Origin: Streptomyces cyaneus
GTDB taxonomy: Bacteria > Actinomycetota > Actinomycetes > Streptomycetales > Streptomycetaceae
DNA length: 64,000 bases
Assembly: GCF_004028635.1 (NCBI RefSeq)
Contig: NZ_RQJW01000006.1
Span: 496,001-560,000 of the forward strand
Direction: 5' to 3'
Shown here: piece after piece, positions 1 through 8,428 of the stretch
Numbering within the stretch: the first letter of the stretch is position 1
Layout: each line of letters starts with the position of its first letter
Program-made: the position numbers and the translations under genes
The notes under the pieces: generated by a model
Seen by the model: the letters and a program-made list of their open reading frames with translations, nothing else
Database searches by the model: none
Told to the model about the DNA's origin: nothing

Positions 1-207
1 GGCAAGATCAAGGCCAATGTCGAGCAGCTGGCCATCGCGGCAGGTGTCGTCGAGAAGAGGGGCGGTGTGTCGTTCAGCGCCCGTAATCAGAAGCAGATGA
101 AGAAGTCGCTGGAAGGCCAGGTGCGTTACGTCGAACTGGTGCACCCCTTCCTCTCGGGTGACCGGGAGGCGGCCGAGGAACTCATCCGCAAGGCCGGTGC
201 ACGGTAA
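1..207 (+). CDS. C-terminal end of an unidentified protein
   Basis: An open frame enters from the left edge and ends at TAA (205-207), giving 68 residues. The visible part is basic and charged, with a Lys/Gln-rich stretch followed by YVELVHPFLSGD and a helical tail ending in KAGAR. Codon use is typical of the neighbours, so the frame is very probably real. I do not recognise the family from this fragment. It ends about 50 bases before the convergent Uma2-type gene, and a T-rich run near 233-243 separates the two. Confidence 0.6.
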   Translation, partial: GKIKANVEQLAIAAGVVEKRGGVSFSARNQKQMKKSLEGQVRYVELVHPFLSGDREAAEELIRKAGAR

Positions 208-258
208 GCGCGCAAGGCCCCAAGGAATGCCCCCTTTTTTTCGACTTGCCCCGCCTCA

Positions 259-864
259 TCACTTCTTCGCCTGGCCCGCCTTCAGGATCTCCGCGACATC
301 GAGCTTGACCTGTGCGCCAATGCAATCGGGCAGGGTGACCATCTCACCAGGGGAGTACAAGCGGTGGGTCGTGTACTCGTCGTCCGCAGGGTCGGTGAGG
401 ACGTGCAGACGCTGGTGCTTGCGGTCGACGATCACGTAGACGGGAACGTCGGCGTCGGCGTAGGCGCCGACCTTGGTGTGCAGGTCGGTCTTCCAATTGC
501 TGGAGGTGACTTCCAGGACCATTCGGAAGGCGATGGAGTCGTAGCAGTTGCGCTCGATGTGGTGGTCGTCGATGTCGGCGTCGACGATGCAGAGGTCGGG
601 GGTAGCGAAGTCCTCGGGAGCGTCGGGTAGCCAGATGCTGACATTCTGGAGGACTGCTGTATCGCCTCCGTGGAGCCCGGCCATGGCGAAGGGCAGTACA
701 AGGGTGGTCAGAGCCCAGGCGTGGGCAGCGTCCGGGGACGGGGTCACGAGGATCTGGCCTCCGATGATCTCGACGCGATACCCCGGATGGCGTTCCATGA
801 TCTCTTCGGCCAGGGCCGTCAGCGAGACGTCATCGTGAGGCTGCTCGACGGCTGCTGTGGACAT
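259..864 (-). CDS. Uma2-family PD-(D/E)XK-like protein
   Basis: This 201-residue protein has the Uma2 (DUF820) fold signature. There is an early YRVEIIGGQILVTPSP segment, then DFATPDLCIVDADI, FRMVLEVTSSN and a conserved VYVIVDRKHQ near residue 150. Asp and Glu residues in the PDL and LEVTS segments are the expected restriction-endonuclease-like metal ligands. The molecular role of the family is not settled; it is annotated as a putative endonuclease. The ATG at 864 follows a clear GGAGG. It is a paralogue of the genes at 19189 and 44773 in this window and stands alone, convergent with the left-edge gene. Confidence 0.85.
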   Translation of the reverse strand: MSTAAVEQPHDDVSLTALAEEIMERHPGYRVEIIGGQILVTPSPDAAHAWALTTLVLPFAMAGLHGGDTAVLQNVSIWLPDAPEDFATPDLCIVDADIDDHHIERNCYDSIAFRMVLEVTSSNWKTDLHTKVGAYADADVPVYVIVDRKHQRLHVLTDPADDEYTTHRLYSPGEMVTLPDCIGAQVKLDVAEILKAGQAKK

Positions 865-964
865 CGGTGCCTCCTGTGGGTGGTGCCGAGAGCATCATCG
901 TAGGCCGAGCAGCGCCGGTATGTCCTTGACGATCACCTTCACCCAAACGGGTGCGCGCACCGCA

Positions 965-997
965 GAGGGCCCCGCTCCCAACGGAAACGGGGCCCTC
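965..997 (-). terminator. Intrinsic terminator after sdhB
   Basis: A perfect 10-bp inverted repeat, GAGGGCCCCG with CGGGGCCCTC, encloses a 13-base loop about 35 bases beyond the sdhB stop. There is no strong T-run, as is usual for Streptomyces terminators. It should end the sdhCDAB transcript and insulate it from the Uma2 gene that follows in the same direction. Confidence 0.75.
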
Positions 998-1030
998 ACA
1001 GCCGTACGAAAGGCCGTATCGAAAACGACC

Positions 1031-1792
1031 TCAGAAGCGGCGCGTGATCAGCGCCTTCTTCACCTCGGCGATCGCCTTCGTGACCTCGATGCCGCGCGGG
1101 CAGGCGTCCGTGCAGTTGAAGGTCGTGCGGCAGCGCCAGACGCCGTCCTTGTCGTTCAGGATCTCCAGGCGCTGCTCGCCGGCCTCATCACGCGAGTCGA
1201 AGATGAAGCGGTGCGCGTTGACGATGGCGGCCGGGCCGAAGTACTGGCCGTCGTTCCAGAAGACCGGGCACGAGGAGGTGCAGGCCGCGCAGAGGATGCA
1301 CTTCGTGGTGTCGTCGAAGCGCTCGCGGTCCTCGGCCGTCTGCAGGCGCTCGCGCGTGGGCTCGTTCGTGTCCTTCGTGATGAGGAAGGGCATGACGTCC
1401 CGGTACGCCTGGAAGAACGGCTCCATGTCCACGACCAGGTCCTTCAGGACCGTGAGGCCCTTGATGGGCTCGACCGTGATCGGCTTCTCGGGGTTGATGT
1501 CCTTGATGAGGGTCTTGCAGGCAAGGCGGTTCTTGCCGTTGATCCTCATCGCGTCCGAGCCGCAGATGCCGTGGGCGCAGGAGCGGCGGAAGGTCAGCGT
1601 GCCGTCGACGTCCCACTTGATCTTGTGGAGGCCGTCGAGGACGCGCTCCTTCGGGTCGATCTCCAGCTGGAAGTCTTCCCAGGTCGCCTCGGCCGAGACC
1701 TCCGGGTTGAAGCGGCGGACTCGGAACGTGACCGTGATGTAGGGGGACGCGGCGGACTCTGCCTCCACCTTGTCCATAACGGGGGTAGCCAT
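1031..1792 (-). CDS. sdhB: Succinate dehydrogenase iron-sulfur subunit
   Basis: The 253-residue SdhB passes electrons from the flavoprotein to the membrane anchor in complex II. The N-terminal ferredoxin domain has the [2Fe-2S] ligands CAHGICGSDAM (about residues 72-77) plus a Cys near 92. The C-terminal domain has CILCAACTSSCP and CTDACPRGI for the [4Fe-4S] and [3Fe-4S] clusters. Length and motifs are complete. Its ATG overlaps the sdhA stop by one base (TGATG), so translation is probably coupled. It is the last gene of the sdhCDAB operon, and a strong hairpin follows. Confidence 0.98.
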   Translation of the reverse strand: MATPVMDKVEAESAASPYITVTFRVRRFNPEVSAEATWEDFQLEIDPKERVLDGLHKIKWDVDGTLTFRRSCAHGICGSDAMRINGKNRLACKTLIKDINPEKPITVEPIKGLTVLKDLVVDMEPFFQAYRDVMPFLITKDTNEPTRERLQTAEDRERFDDTTKCILCAACTSSCPVFWNDGQYFGPAAIVNAHRFIFDSRDEAGEQRLEILNDKDGVWRCRTTFNCTDACPRGIEVTKAIAEVKKALITRRF

Positions 1793-3546
1793 CAGTACTT
1801 ACGCTCCATCGGCTGGTAGCGGGTCTGGACGACCGGCTTGTAGTCGAGACGGATGGACTCGGCGCCGTCGTCGCCCACCTCGCGGTACGCCATGGTGTGG
1901 CGCATGAAGTTGACGTCGTCTCGGTTGGGGTAGTCCTCGCGGTAGTGACCGCCGCGGGACTCCTTGCGGGCCAGCGCCGACACCGCCATGACCTCGGCCA
2001 GGTCGAGCAGGTTGCCCAGCTCGATGGCCTCCAGCAGGTCGGTGTTGAACCGCTTGCCCTTGTCCTGGATCGAGACGTTCCGGTAGCGCTCGCGCAGCTC
2101 CGCGATCTTCTCGACCGCCGTCTTGATCGTCTGCTCCGTGCGGAACACCATGACGTTGGCGTCCATGGTCTCCTGCAGCTCCTTGCGGAGCGTCGCCACC
2201 CGCTCGGTGCCGGTGGAGGTACGCAGCTGCTCGACCTGGTCGATCACCAGCTCCGCCGGGTTCTCCGGGAGCTCGACGAAGTCCGCCTTCTGGCTGTACT
2301 CCGCCGCCGCGATGCCGGCCCGCTTGCCGAACACGTTGATGTCCAGAAGCGAGTTCGTGCCCAGGCGGTTGGCGCCGTGGACAGACACGCAGGCGACCTC
2401 GCCGGCCGCGTACAGGCCCGGGACCACCGTCGTGTTGTCCGCCAGGACCTCACCCTCGACGTTCGTCGGGATGCCGCCCATCGCGTAGTGCGCGGTGGGC
2501 TGGATCGGGATCGGGTCGGTGTACGGCTCGATACCGAGGTACGTCCGCGCGAACTCCGTGATGTCCGGGAGCTTGGCGTCCAGCTGCTCCGGCGGGAGGT
2601 GCGTCAGGTCCAGGAAGACGTGGTCGCCCTCGGGGCCGCAGCCGCGGCCCTCGCGGATCTCCGTGTAGATGGAGCGGGAGACGACGTCACGGGACGCGAG
2701 GTCCTTCATGACCGGCGCGTACTTCTCCATGAAGCGCTCGCCGTCCTTGTTGCGGAGGATGCCGCCCTCACCGCGGGCGCCCTCCGTCAGCAGGATGCCC
2801 ATGCGCCAGATGCCGGTCGGGTGGAACTGGAAGAACTCCATGTCCTCCAGCGGCAGCCCGCGACGGTAGACCGCCGCCTGGCCGTCACCCGTCAGCGTGT
2901 GCGCGTTCGACGTCACCTTGAAGAACTTGCCGCAGCCGCCGGACGCGTAGATCACGGCCTTCGCCTGGAAGACGTGGATCTCACCGGTCGCCAGCTCGTA
3001 GGCCACGACACCGGCCGACTTCTTGACGCCGTCGACCTCGGTGATCAGCTGGTCCAGGACGTAGAACTCGTTGAAGAACTCCACGCCCTCCTTGACGCAG
3101 TTCTGGTACAGCGTCTGGAGGATCATGTGGCCGGTGCGGTCCGCGGCGTAGCAGGACCGGCGCACCGGCGCCTCGCCGTGGTTACGGCTGTGACCGCCGA
3201 AGCGGCGCTGGTCGATGGTGCCGTTCGGGGTGCGGTTGAACGGCAGGCCCATCTTCTCCAGGTCGAGGACCGAGTCGATGGCCTCCTTCGCCAGGATCTC
3301 GGCGGCGTCCTGGTCGACCAGGTAGTCACCGCCCTTGACCGTGTCGAAGGTGTGCCACTCCCAGTTGTCCTCCTCCACGTTGGCCAGCGCGGCGGCCATA
3401 CCGCCCTGCGCGGCGCCCGTGTGGGAGCGGGTGGGGTAGAGCTTGGTCAGCACGGCGGTGCGGCTGCGCTTCGTCGACTCGATGGCCGCGCGCATGCCCG
3501 CGCCACCGGCGCCGACGATGACGGTGTCGTACTTGTGGATCTTCAT
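1792..3546 (-). CDS. sdhA: Succinate dehydrogenase flavoprotein subunit
   Basis: The 584-residue SdhA oxidises succinate to fumarate in the TCA cycle on the cytoplasmic face of the membrane. It opens with the Rossmann motif VIVGAGGAGMRAA. The covalent-FAD segment SHTGAAQGGM follows near residue 43. The substrate-site segments HSRNHGEAPVRR and QPTAHYAMGGIPTN, and the C-terminal REDYPNRDD region, are all intact. It lies between sdhD (24 bases upstream) and sdhB (one-base overlap). Nothing looks altered relative to the family. Confidence 0.98.
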   Translation of the reverse strand: MKIHKYDTVIVGAGGAGMRAAIESTKRSRTAVLTKLYPTRSHTGAAQGGMAAALANVEEDNWEWHTFDTVKGGDYLVDQDAAEILAKEAIDSVLDLEKMGLPFNRTPNGTIDQRRFGGHSRNHGEAPVRRSCYAADRTGHMILQTLYQNCVKEGVEFFNEFYVLDQLITEVDGVKKSAGVVAYELATGEIHVFQAKAVIYASGGCGKFFKVTSNAHTLTGDGQAAVYRRGLPLEDMEFFQFHPTGIWRMGILLTEGARGEGGILRNKDGERFMEKYAPVMKDLASRDVVSRSIYTEIREGRGCGPEGDHVFLDLTHLPPEQLDAKLPDITEFARTYLGIEPYTDPIPIQPTAHYAMGGIPTNVEGEVLADNTTVVPGLYAAGEVACVSVHGANRLGTNSLLDINVFGKRAGIAAAEYSQKADFVELPENPAELVIDQVEQLRTSTGTERVATLRKELQETMDANVMVFRTEQTIKTAVEKIAELRERYRNVSIQDKGKRFNTDLLEAIELGNLLDLAEVMAVSALARKESRGGHYREDYPNRDDVNFMRHTMAYREVGDDGAESIRLDYKPVVQTRYQPMERKY

Positions 3547-3570
3547 GAGTGGATTACCTCAGCCCCGTGC

Positions 3571-4053
3571 CTAGCGGATGTTCGGGTCGAAGGTGAAGAT
3601 CACCAGCGTGCCCAGCAGGATGGTGAACACCGTGGCGGTGTAGAGCAGGCCCTTGAGCCACAGGCGGGTGTTCGCGCGCTCCGCGTAGTCGTTGATGACC
3701 GTGCGCAGGCCGTTGGCGCCGTGCAGCATCGCGAGCCAGAGCATCAACAGGTCCCAGACCTGCCAGAAGGGGCTCGCCCAGCGGCCCGCCACGAAGGCGA
3801 AGCCGATCTTCGACACGCCGCCGTCCAGCACGAGCTGGATCAGCAGGTGGCCGATGACCAGGACGACCAGCACAACGCCGGACAGGCGCATGAACAGCCA
3901 GGCGGCCATCTCGAAGTTGCCCCGCGTGGACTTCGGGGTCTTCTTGGTGCGCTTGCGCGGGGCCTCGATGAAGGGGGCCGGGTTGTCGACGTTGTAGAGG
4001 GACTCGCCCTCGACGGGGCCGATACCGGTCGTGGTGGTTTCAGTGGTGGACAT
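3571..4053 (-). CDS. sdhD: Succinate dehydrogenase membrane anchor
   Basis: A 160-residue hydrophobic anchor with a polar, charged N-terminal extension of about 50 residues followed by three transmembrane helices. The second helix ends in LHGANGLRTVINDY, the typical His-containing heme and quinone region of SdhD. With SdhC it forms the cytochrome b module that passes electrons to menaquinone. The ATG at 4053 lies a few bases after the sdhC stop. The N-terminal extension (KRTKKTPKSTRG) is basic and is common in actinomycetes. Confidence 0.93.
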   Translation of the reverse strand: MSTTETTTTGIGPVEGESLYNVDNPAPFIEAPRKRTKKTPKSTRGNFEMAAWLFMRLSGVVLVVLVIGHLLIQLVLDGGVSKIGFAFVAGRWASPFWQVWDLLMLWLAMLHGANGLRTVINDYAERANTRLWLKGLLYTATVFTILLGTLVIFTFDPNIR

Positions 4054-4058
4054 ACGCG

Positions 4059-4439
4059 TCAGCTCCCGAACAGTTCACGAGCGGCGTGACCGAGGACGGG
4101 GTAGATCGCCCCCAGCATCAGCACGAGCCACAGGCCGACGACGGACCAGAGCATCTGCTTCTGGTAGCGCGGGCCCTTCGACCAGAAGTCGACGGCGATG
4201 ACACGCAGGCCGTTGAGCGCGTGGAAGAGGATGGCGGCGACGAGGCCGTACTCCAGCAGCGCGACGATCGGCGTCTTGTACGTGGCTACGACCTTGTCGT
4301 AGTCCTCGGGGGAGACACGGACGAGAGCAGTGTCCAGCACGTGAACGAACAGGAAGAAGAAAATGAGGACGCCGGTGACTCGGTGAGCCACCCAGGACCA
4401 CATTCCTTCCCGGCCGCGGTACAGCGTTCCAGCCGGCAC
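4059..4439 (-). CDS. sdhC: Succinate dehydrogenase cytochrome b556 subunit
   Basis: A 126-residue membrane protein with three predicted helices. The SdhC signature SWVAHRVTG near residue 15 supplies the quinone-site Ser and Arg, and FHALNGLRVIAVDF carries the heme-ligand His. The GTG start at 4439 has a good GGAGG eight bases upstream. As first gene of sdhCDAB, its 5' region (4440-4596) must hold the operon promoter, although I could not pick out a convincing -35/-10 pair there. Confidence 0.93.
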   Translation of the reverse strand: MPAGTLYRGREGMWSWVAHRVTGVLIFFFLFVHVLDTALVRVSPEDYDKVVATYKTPIVALLEYGLVAAILFHALNGLRVIAVDFWSKGPRYQKQMLWSVVGLWLVLMLGAIYPVLGHAARELFGS

Positions 4440-4596
4440 GGAAGTTCCTCCGGGAGCGGGGATTGGGGCCGCGCCGGCTTGTGCTGTCGGTCGGGCCCGG
4501 CCGGGTACGGTCCACCGGCCCTCAGCATCGTATCCACGGTTGCCTGCGGCGATTACGCCGGGCCTATCGGTGTGATCAAACTGGCACGCGGATGGG

Positions 4597-5202
4597 TTAT
4601 TGGCGGCTAATTGGGCGGTGTGTGCGGTTATTTGCCGAGTGCGGCGCCGTAGGGGCTGGTCGCGCGGTTCCCCGCGCCCCTAGGGAGTCGAGCAACCGTG
4701 CTCTTGCAAGGCGCCGGAGTTCCTCTGCCGCAAGGACTCGTTCTTCTTCCGGATCGTTCGTCAATCGTGATCGGATGCCTGCGAGGACGTGGTCCAGGGC
4801 CTCGTTCGGTGTCAGGCCGTCCAGGCAGATGACGAACGCGTGGCCGAACCTCGCCTCGTATGCGGCATTCGCGGCACTCATGGCTGTATGCGCCGCCCCG
4901 TACGCCCCCTCCGGCAGTACAGGCAACGTTTCTCCTGCCAGTGCCTCCGCCAGATCCGCCGGTGCCAGGTCGTACGCCGCCTCGTCCGAAGCCGCCAACA
5001 AGGAGTCGACGTCGGGGTAGGGGCGGTGGTCGGCGATGCGGGTGGCCCAGCGAGGGCTGCGGAGGCAGGTTCGGAGAATTCGCAGGATCTCGTCGGCGGG
5101 GGCAGTGTTGAAGGACTCCAGCGCGGTGGGGGACGGTGGAGTGCGAGTCTGCTCGGGCAGCGACGGTATGGCGACTGGGCCAGGAAGGTGTGTGGGCGTC
5201 AC
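4597..5202 (-). CDS. OHCU decarboxylase-like protein (urate catabolism)
   Basis: The 201-residue product resembles 2-oxo-4-hydroxy-4-carboxy-5-ureidoimidazoline decarboxylase, the last enzyme of urate to S-allantoin conversion. The helical core is clear: LLAASDEAAYDL, then NAAYEARFGHAFVICLDG (about residues 113-130) and a GIRSRLTNDPEEER segment. The usual catalytic HPxIG is replaced by HRPYPD, so activity should not be assumed. The last 30 or so residues (from GARGTARPAP) come from a dispersed Streptomyces repeat at 4650-4682 and are unlikely to belong to the enzyme fold. The GTG at 5202 is only one possible start; the conserved region begins near LESFNTAPADEIL. Confidence 0.7.
   Translation of the reverse strand: MTPTHLPGPVAIPSLPEQTRTPPSPTALESFNTAPADEILRILRTCLRSPRWATRIADHRPYPDVDSLLAASDEAAYDLAPADLAEALAGETLPVLPEGAYGAAHTAMSAANAAYEARFGHAFVICLDGLTPNEALDHVLAGIRSRLTNDPEEERVLAAEELRRLARARLLDSLGARGTARPAPTAPHSANNRTHRPISRQ
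4650..4682. repeat. Dispersed Streptomyces GC-rich repeat, copy 1
   Basis: The 24 bases at 4658-4681 (GGTCGCGCGGTTCCCCGCGC and four more) match 35978-36001 with two differences. The segment is palindromic: TAGGGGC pairs with GCCCCTA, and CGCGG pairs with CCGCG inside. I recognise this sequence type as a common intergenic repeat in streptomycetes. Here it lies inside the 3' end of the decarboxylase frame and lengthens that protein. Confidence 0.7.
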
Positions 5203-5357
5203 GTGGGTTTCGGCAGGGGATTCTGGGGCAGGAGTGGCGCCACGTTACCGAGTGTGGACGTGCGGTGTCCGACGGATGCCCGAATTTCAGCCGAACGGGA
5301 GAGTTTCGGAACGTGTGGTGGACGCCTCAGGGTGGCCCCAGGGCCTAGGTTGGCGCC

Positions 5358-7034
5358 GTGAGCCAGCACAAGCACAGGCGCCGGGCCCCGGCGAAGACGG
5401 CGCTGAAGCAGACGTGGGTGCTGATCGTCGCGGTCGTCGTCGTGACGGTCGCGGCAGGGGTGAGCCTCGGGCTCCTGGCCACCGGCGACGACGGAGGAAA
5501 GCCGGCCGGGTCGCAGCAGGGGCGGTCGGCCGCGGGTACGTCCGAGGCCGCCTCGCCCTCCGCCTCGAAGAAGGCGACCGATCCGACTCCGACACCCACT
5601 CGGTCGTATCCGCTCTCGAAAGCCCCCCGCACCATCCCGGCCGTCACCTCCCACACCGCCGCCCGAGGGCCGGGCTGGCGTCCGGCGCGTGGGGAGCGGG
5701 TCGTCGTGAGCGACGCCGAGCTCGCCGACGAGGGGCGGCTCGTCGCCGGTGAGCTGGGGCTGACGTACGCCGGTGAGAAGGACGACGTGCGGGCCGGGGA
5801 TCTGCGGCTGGCCCTGAACGACGACGAAGGCGCGGACCCGGAGTCGTACGCCATGACCGTGCGCGGTGGGCGGGTGACCGTCAGCGGGCCGGGGGAGGCG
5901 GGGGTCTTCTACGGGACCCGGACCCTCAAGCAGGAGGTCCATGGTGGGGGTACGGCGCCGGAGGGCGTCGTGCGCGACGAGCCCGCCAAGCCGGTGCGCG
6001 GGTTCATGCTCGACATCGCCCGCAAGCACTTCACCGCCGACTGGATCGAGGACCGGGTGCGGGAGCTGGGGGACCTGAAGTTCAACCAGCTGGGACTGCA
6101 CTTCTCCGACGACCAGGGGTTTCGGATCGAGTCCGACTCGCATCCCGAGATCGTCTCCCAGCAGCATCTGACCAAGGCGCAGGTCAGGAAGATCGTCAAG
6201 CTGGCGGCCAGTCGGCACATCACCGTGGTGCCCGAGATCGACTCGCCCGGGCATCTGGGGGCGGTCATCGCCGCGCATCCGCAGCTGCAGTTGCGGAACG
6301 CGTCCGGTGTCGCCACGCGCGGGGCGATCGACATCTCCAACCCCGACTCCGCCGCGATCGTCGACGATCTGCTCAATGAGTACGTCGGTCTCTTTCCCGG
6401 CAATCAGTGGCATCTCGGTGGGGACGAGTACCAGGCGCTGACCGTGTCCGACCCGCAGGCGAGCTACCCGCAGCTCGCCACCGCCGCGCGGGAGGCCTAC
6501 GGCTCCGGCGGGACCGTCGCCGACCTGACCACCGGCTGGCTCAACGACCGCGCCGACACGGTCCGGGCCCACGACCGGGTTCCCCGCGCCTGGAACGACG
6601 GGTTCTTCCGGGACACGTCCGTCCAGCCGGACAAGGAGATCCAGGTCGCGTACTGGACGGGCAAGGAGATCGGTGCGCGGGTGCCGGCGGAGTATCTGCG
6701 GGCCGGGCGTGAACTGATCAACTACAACGACGAGTTCCTCTACTACGTGCTCGGGCAGCCGCAGACCTTCGTCTATCCCACCGGCCAGCGGATCTACGAG
6801 CAGTGGACGCCGCGGGTCGTGCGGGGGACGGCGGCCGTGCCGGCCGGCTACGACGACCAGATCCTGGGCGGGTCTTTCGCGGTGTGGTGCGATCTCGCGA
6901 ACTCGCAGACCCAGGCGCAGGTCGCGGCCGGGATCCGGATGCCGTTGCGGGCGACGGTGCAGAAGCTGTGGGACGCGGGGAAGCCGGAGCTGTCCTGGAC
7001 CGAGTTCAGGGCGCTCGCGGACCGGCTGAGCTGA
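5358..7034 (+). CDS. Secreted or membrane-anchored GH20 beta-N-acetylhexosaminidase
   Basis: A 558-residue glycoside hydrolase family 20 protein that should release terminal GlcNAc or GalNAc from chitin or cell-wall oligomers. A basic N-terminus precedes one membrane segment (about residues 16-38, LIVAVVVVTVAAGVSLGLL). A Ser/Thr/Pro linker, a GH20b-like domain and the catalytic barrel follow. The barrel starts at GFMLDIARKHF and holds VVPEIDSPGH and the catalytic Asp-Glu pair in HLGGDEY near residue 355. Aromatic residues typical of the sugar site (AYWTGK, AVWCD) are present. The GTG at 5358 has only a weak ribosome site. It appears monocistronic. Confidence 0.92.
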   Translation: MSQHKHRRRAPAKTALKQTWVLIVAVVVVTVAAGVSLGLLATGDDGGKPAGSQQGRSAAGTSEAASPSASKKATDPTPTPTRSYPLSKAPRTIPAVTSHTAARGPGWRPARGERVVVSDAELADEGRLVAGELGLTYAGEKDDVRAGDLRLALNDDEGADPESYAMTVRGGRVTVSGPGEAGVFYGTRTLKQEVHGGGTAPEGVVRDEPAKPVRGFMLDIARKHFTADWIEDRVRELGDLKFNQLGLHFSDDQGFRIESDSHPEIVSQQHLTKAQVRKIVKLAASRHITVVPEIDSPGHLGAVIAAHPQLQLRNASGVATRGAIDISNPDSAAIVDDLLNEYVGLFPGNQWHLGGDEYQALTVSDPQASYPQLATAAREAYGSGGTVADLTTGWLNDRADTVRAHDRVPRAWNDGFFRDTSVQPDKEIQVAYWTGKEIGARVPAEYLRAGRELINYNDEFLYYVLGQPQTFVYPTGQRIYEQWTPRVVRGTAAVPAGYDDQILGGSFAVWCDLANSQTQAQVAAGIRMPLRATVQKLWDAGKPELSWTEFRALADRLS

Positions 7035-7153
7035 AGCCGGGCTGAGCCGGCCTGACCTGGGCTGAGCTGTGGATTTGGCCCATATGGCTGCGAACCCGCG
7101 TACGACTGTGGTGTATTCGGCCCAGCCGAACCGAGCAGCCAGGGGGAACCGGG

Positions 7154-7657
7154 ATGGGCTACTGGGGGTACTTCGTCGTGGGCCGCGCCGAGCGGCCGCT
7201 GGCGGAGCTGGACGCGCTGGCGGGCGCCGAGGGCATGACCCTGCGCGATCGGGCGCCGGGCGGTTGGCAGGTGTGGGAGTACCCGAGCGGGGACGGCGAG
7301 GTCGGGAACATGAACGCCCTGGCACGCGAGACCGGGTCGCCCGCGCTCTTCGGGTACGTCATGGACAGTGACTGCGTGGTCGTGGAGGCGGCGGCTCCGG
7401 AGAGCGGGGCGTGGACGACCTGTCTGGCGCGGGCGGCGATGGCCGGGTACCTCGGCGCCGGGGACGAGGGGCTCACGGTCGAGGACTACTTCCTCGAACC
7501 CGGTGACGCCGCCGACCGGGCCGTCGCCTGGGCCGCCGAGGCCGGGCACGAAGTGAACGCCGAGCCGCTGATCGACGTACTCACCGCTGAAGCGGACCCA
7601 ATGGCCGAAAACCTCTTCTTCCGGCTGCTCGACCGGCTCGGCGTCGTGCCCCTGTGA
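7154..7657 (+). CDS. Conserved actinomycete protein of unknown function
   Basis: A 167-residue acidic protein that begins MGYWGYFVVGRAERPLAEL, with an AGGGGG-like ribosome site just before the ATG. It has no signal peptide, membrane segment or cysteine-rich motif. Hydrophobic and charged residues alternate as expected for an alpha/beta soluble domain. It contains one stretch rich in acidic and small residues near ESGAWTTCLARA. I do not recognise the family. It stands between the hexosaminidase and another unknown gene in the same direction and could share a transcript with the latter. Confidence 0.75.
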   Translation: MGYWGYFVVGRAERPLAELDALAGAEGMTLRDRAPGGWQVWEYPSGDGEVGNMNALARETGSPALFGYVMDSDCVVVEAAAPESGAWTTCLARAAMAGYLGAGDEGLTVEDYFLEPGDAADRAVAWAAEAGHEVNAEPLIDVLTAEADPMAENLFFRLLDRLGVVPL

Positions 7658-7774
7658 CACTCACGGGCCGTTGCACGCAGTAAGGGGAAGTGCGGGCTCC
7701 GTTAAGGAAGGAGCCTTCCAGGGGCCTGTGCGGGGGCCCCGACCCTCATGACTGACCCGCTTAGGGAGGCGTGG

Positions 7775-8389
7775 ATGAGCCTGGTGGAACTGATCGCTCA
7801 GGCCGACGAACGCGGACTGGCCGCCAGCGGGTTGGCTTGTTTGGATCGGTGTGTGCCCCTGTTGGGCGGTGACGACGAGGCATTGCGGCCGCTGTGGGCG
7901 AACCTCGCGGCCGGCGGGGACCCGGCCGCGTGGGGTGAACTCCTTGACCAGGTGCGCGGGAAGCTGGGCGTCGCGGAGGTCGTGGACGACGAGGACGTCG
8001 AGGACGAGGCCGCGCTGCTCGCCCGGCGGATGCTGGCCGCCGCTCCCGCCGTACGGTCCGCCCCCGAGGCGCGGATATGGGCCGACGCCTGCTCGGTCGC
8101 CTCGCTGCAGATACACCGGCTGCTCGACCCCGCGGAGGACGACGCGTCCTCGGCCGACGCACTGCCGCAGGCTCTCAACTCCGTTCGGGCCGGTGGGGCT
8201 CCGACGATCGAGGGCCGTGCGCAGGGCATGTCGCCGCTCGTCGCCGCCGAACTGCGCCGCCAGATCAGCGTCCTGGAGCTGCTCGCCCAGCATGGTGCGG
8301 GCGGGCTGCGCCGGGCGCTGGAGGTGTCGACGGAGGGGCGGCGCGTGCTGCGGGCGGTGGTGTCGCGGCGGGCTCGGGGGAGGGCTTGA
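7775..8389 (+). CDS. Conserved Streptomyces protein of unknown function
   Basis: A mostly helical protein of 204 residues, starting MSLVELIAQADERG. The ATG at 7775 follows a strong GGGAGG (7764-7769) by about five bases, so I prefer it to the in-frame ATG at 7748, which lacks a ribosome site. The middle is acidic (VVDDEDVEDEAALLARR) and the C-terminus is Arg-rich (VVSRRARGRA). There are no membrane segments. The repeated helices LLGGDDEALRPLW and LLEHG-like LLAQHGAGGLRRAL suggest an alpha-helical repeat or regulatory domain. No function can be assigned. Confidence 0.72.
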   Translation: MSLVELIAQADERGLAASGLACLDRCVPLLGGDDEALRPLWANLAAGGDPAAWGELLDQVRGKLGVAEVVDDEDVEDEAALLARRMLAAAPAVRSAPEARIWADACSVASLQIHRLLDPAEDDASSADALPQALNSVRAGGAPTIEGRAQGMSPLVAAELRRQISVLELLAQHGAGGLRRALEVSTEGRRVLRAVVSRRARGRA

Positions 8390-8428
8390 CGCACGCACAC
8401 CCGTGACCGCCCGGTCCCTCCCGGGCCG

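Noticed and set aside
1897..4089. Long plus-strand open frame (730 codons) opposite sdhA-sdhD
   Set aside because: It is the mirror of the strongly GC-biased sdh coding frames, with no ribosome site, no family motif and a Val/Arg/Leu-rich composition typical of shadow frames.
5199..7325. 708-codon minus-strand frame over the GH20 gene
   Set aside because: The GH20 frame has clear catalytic motifs. The antisense frame has none and spans an intergenic region.
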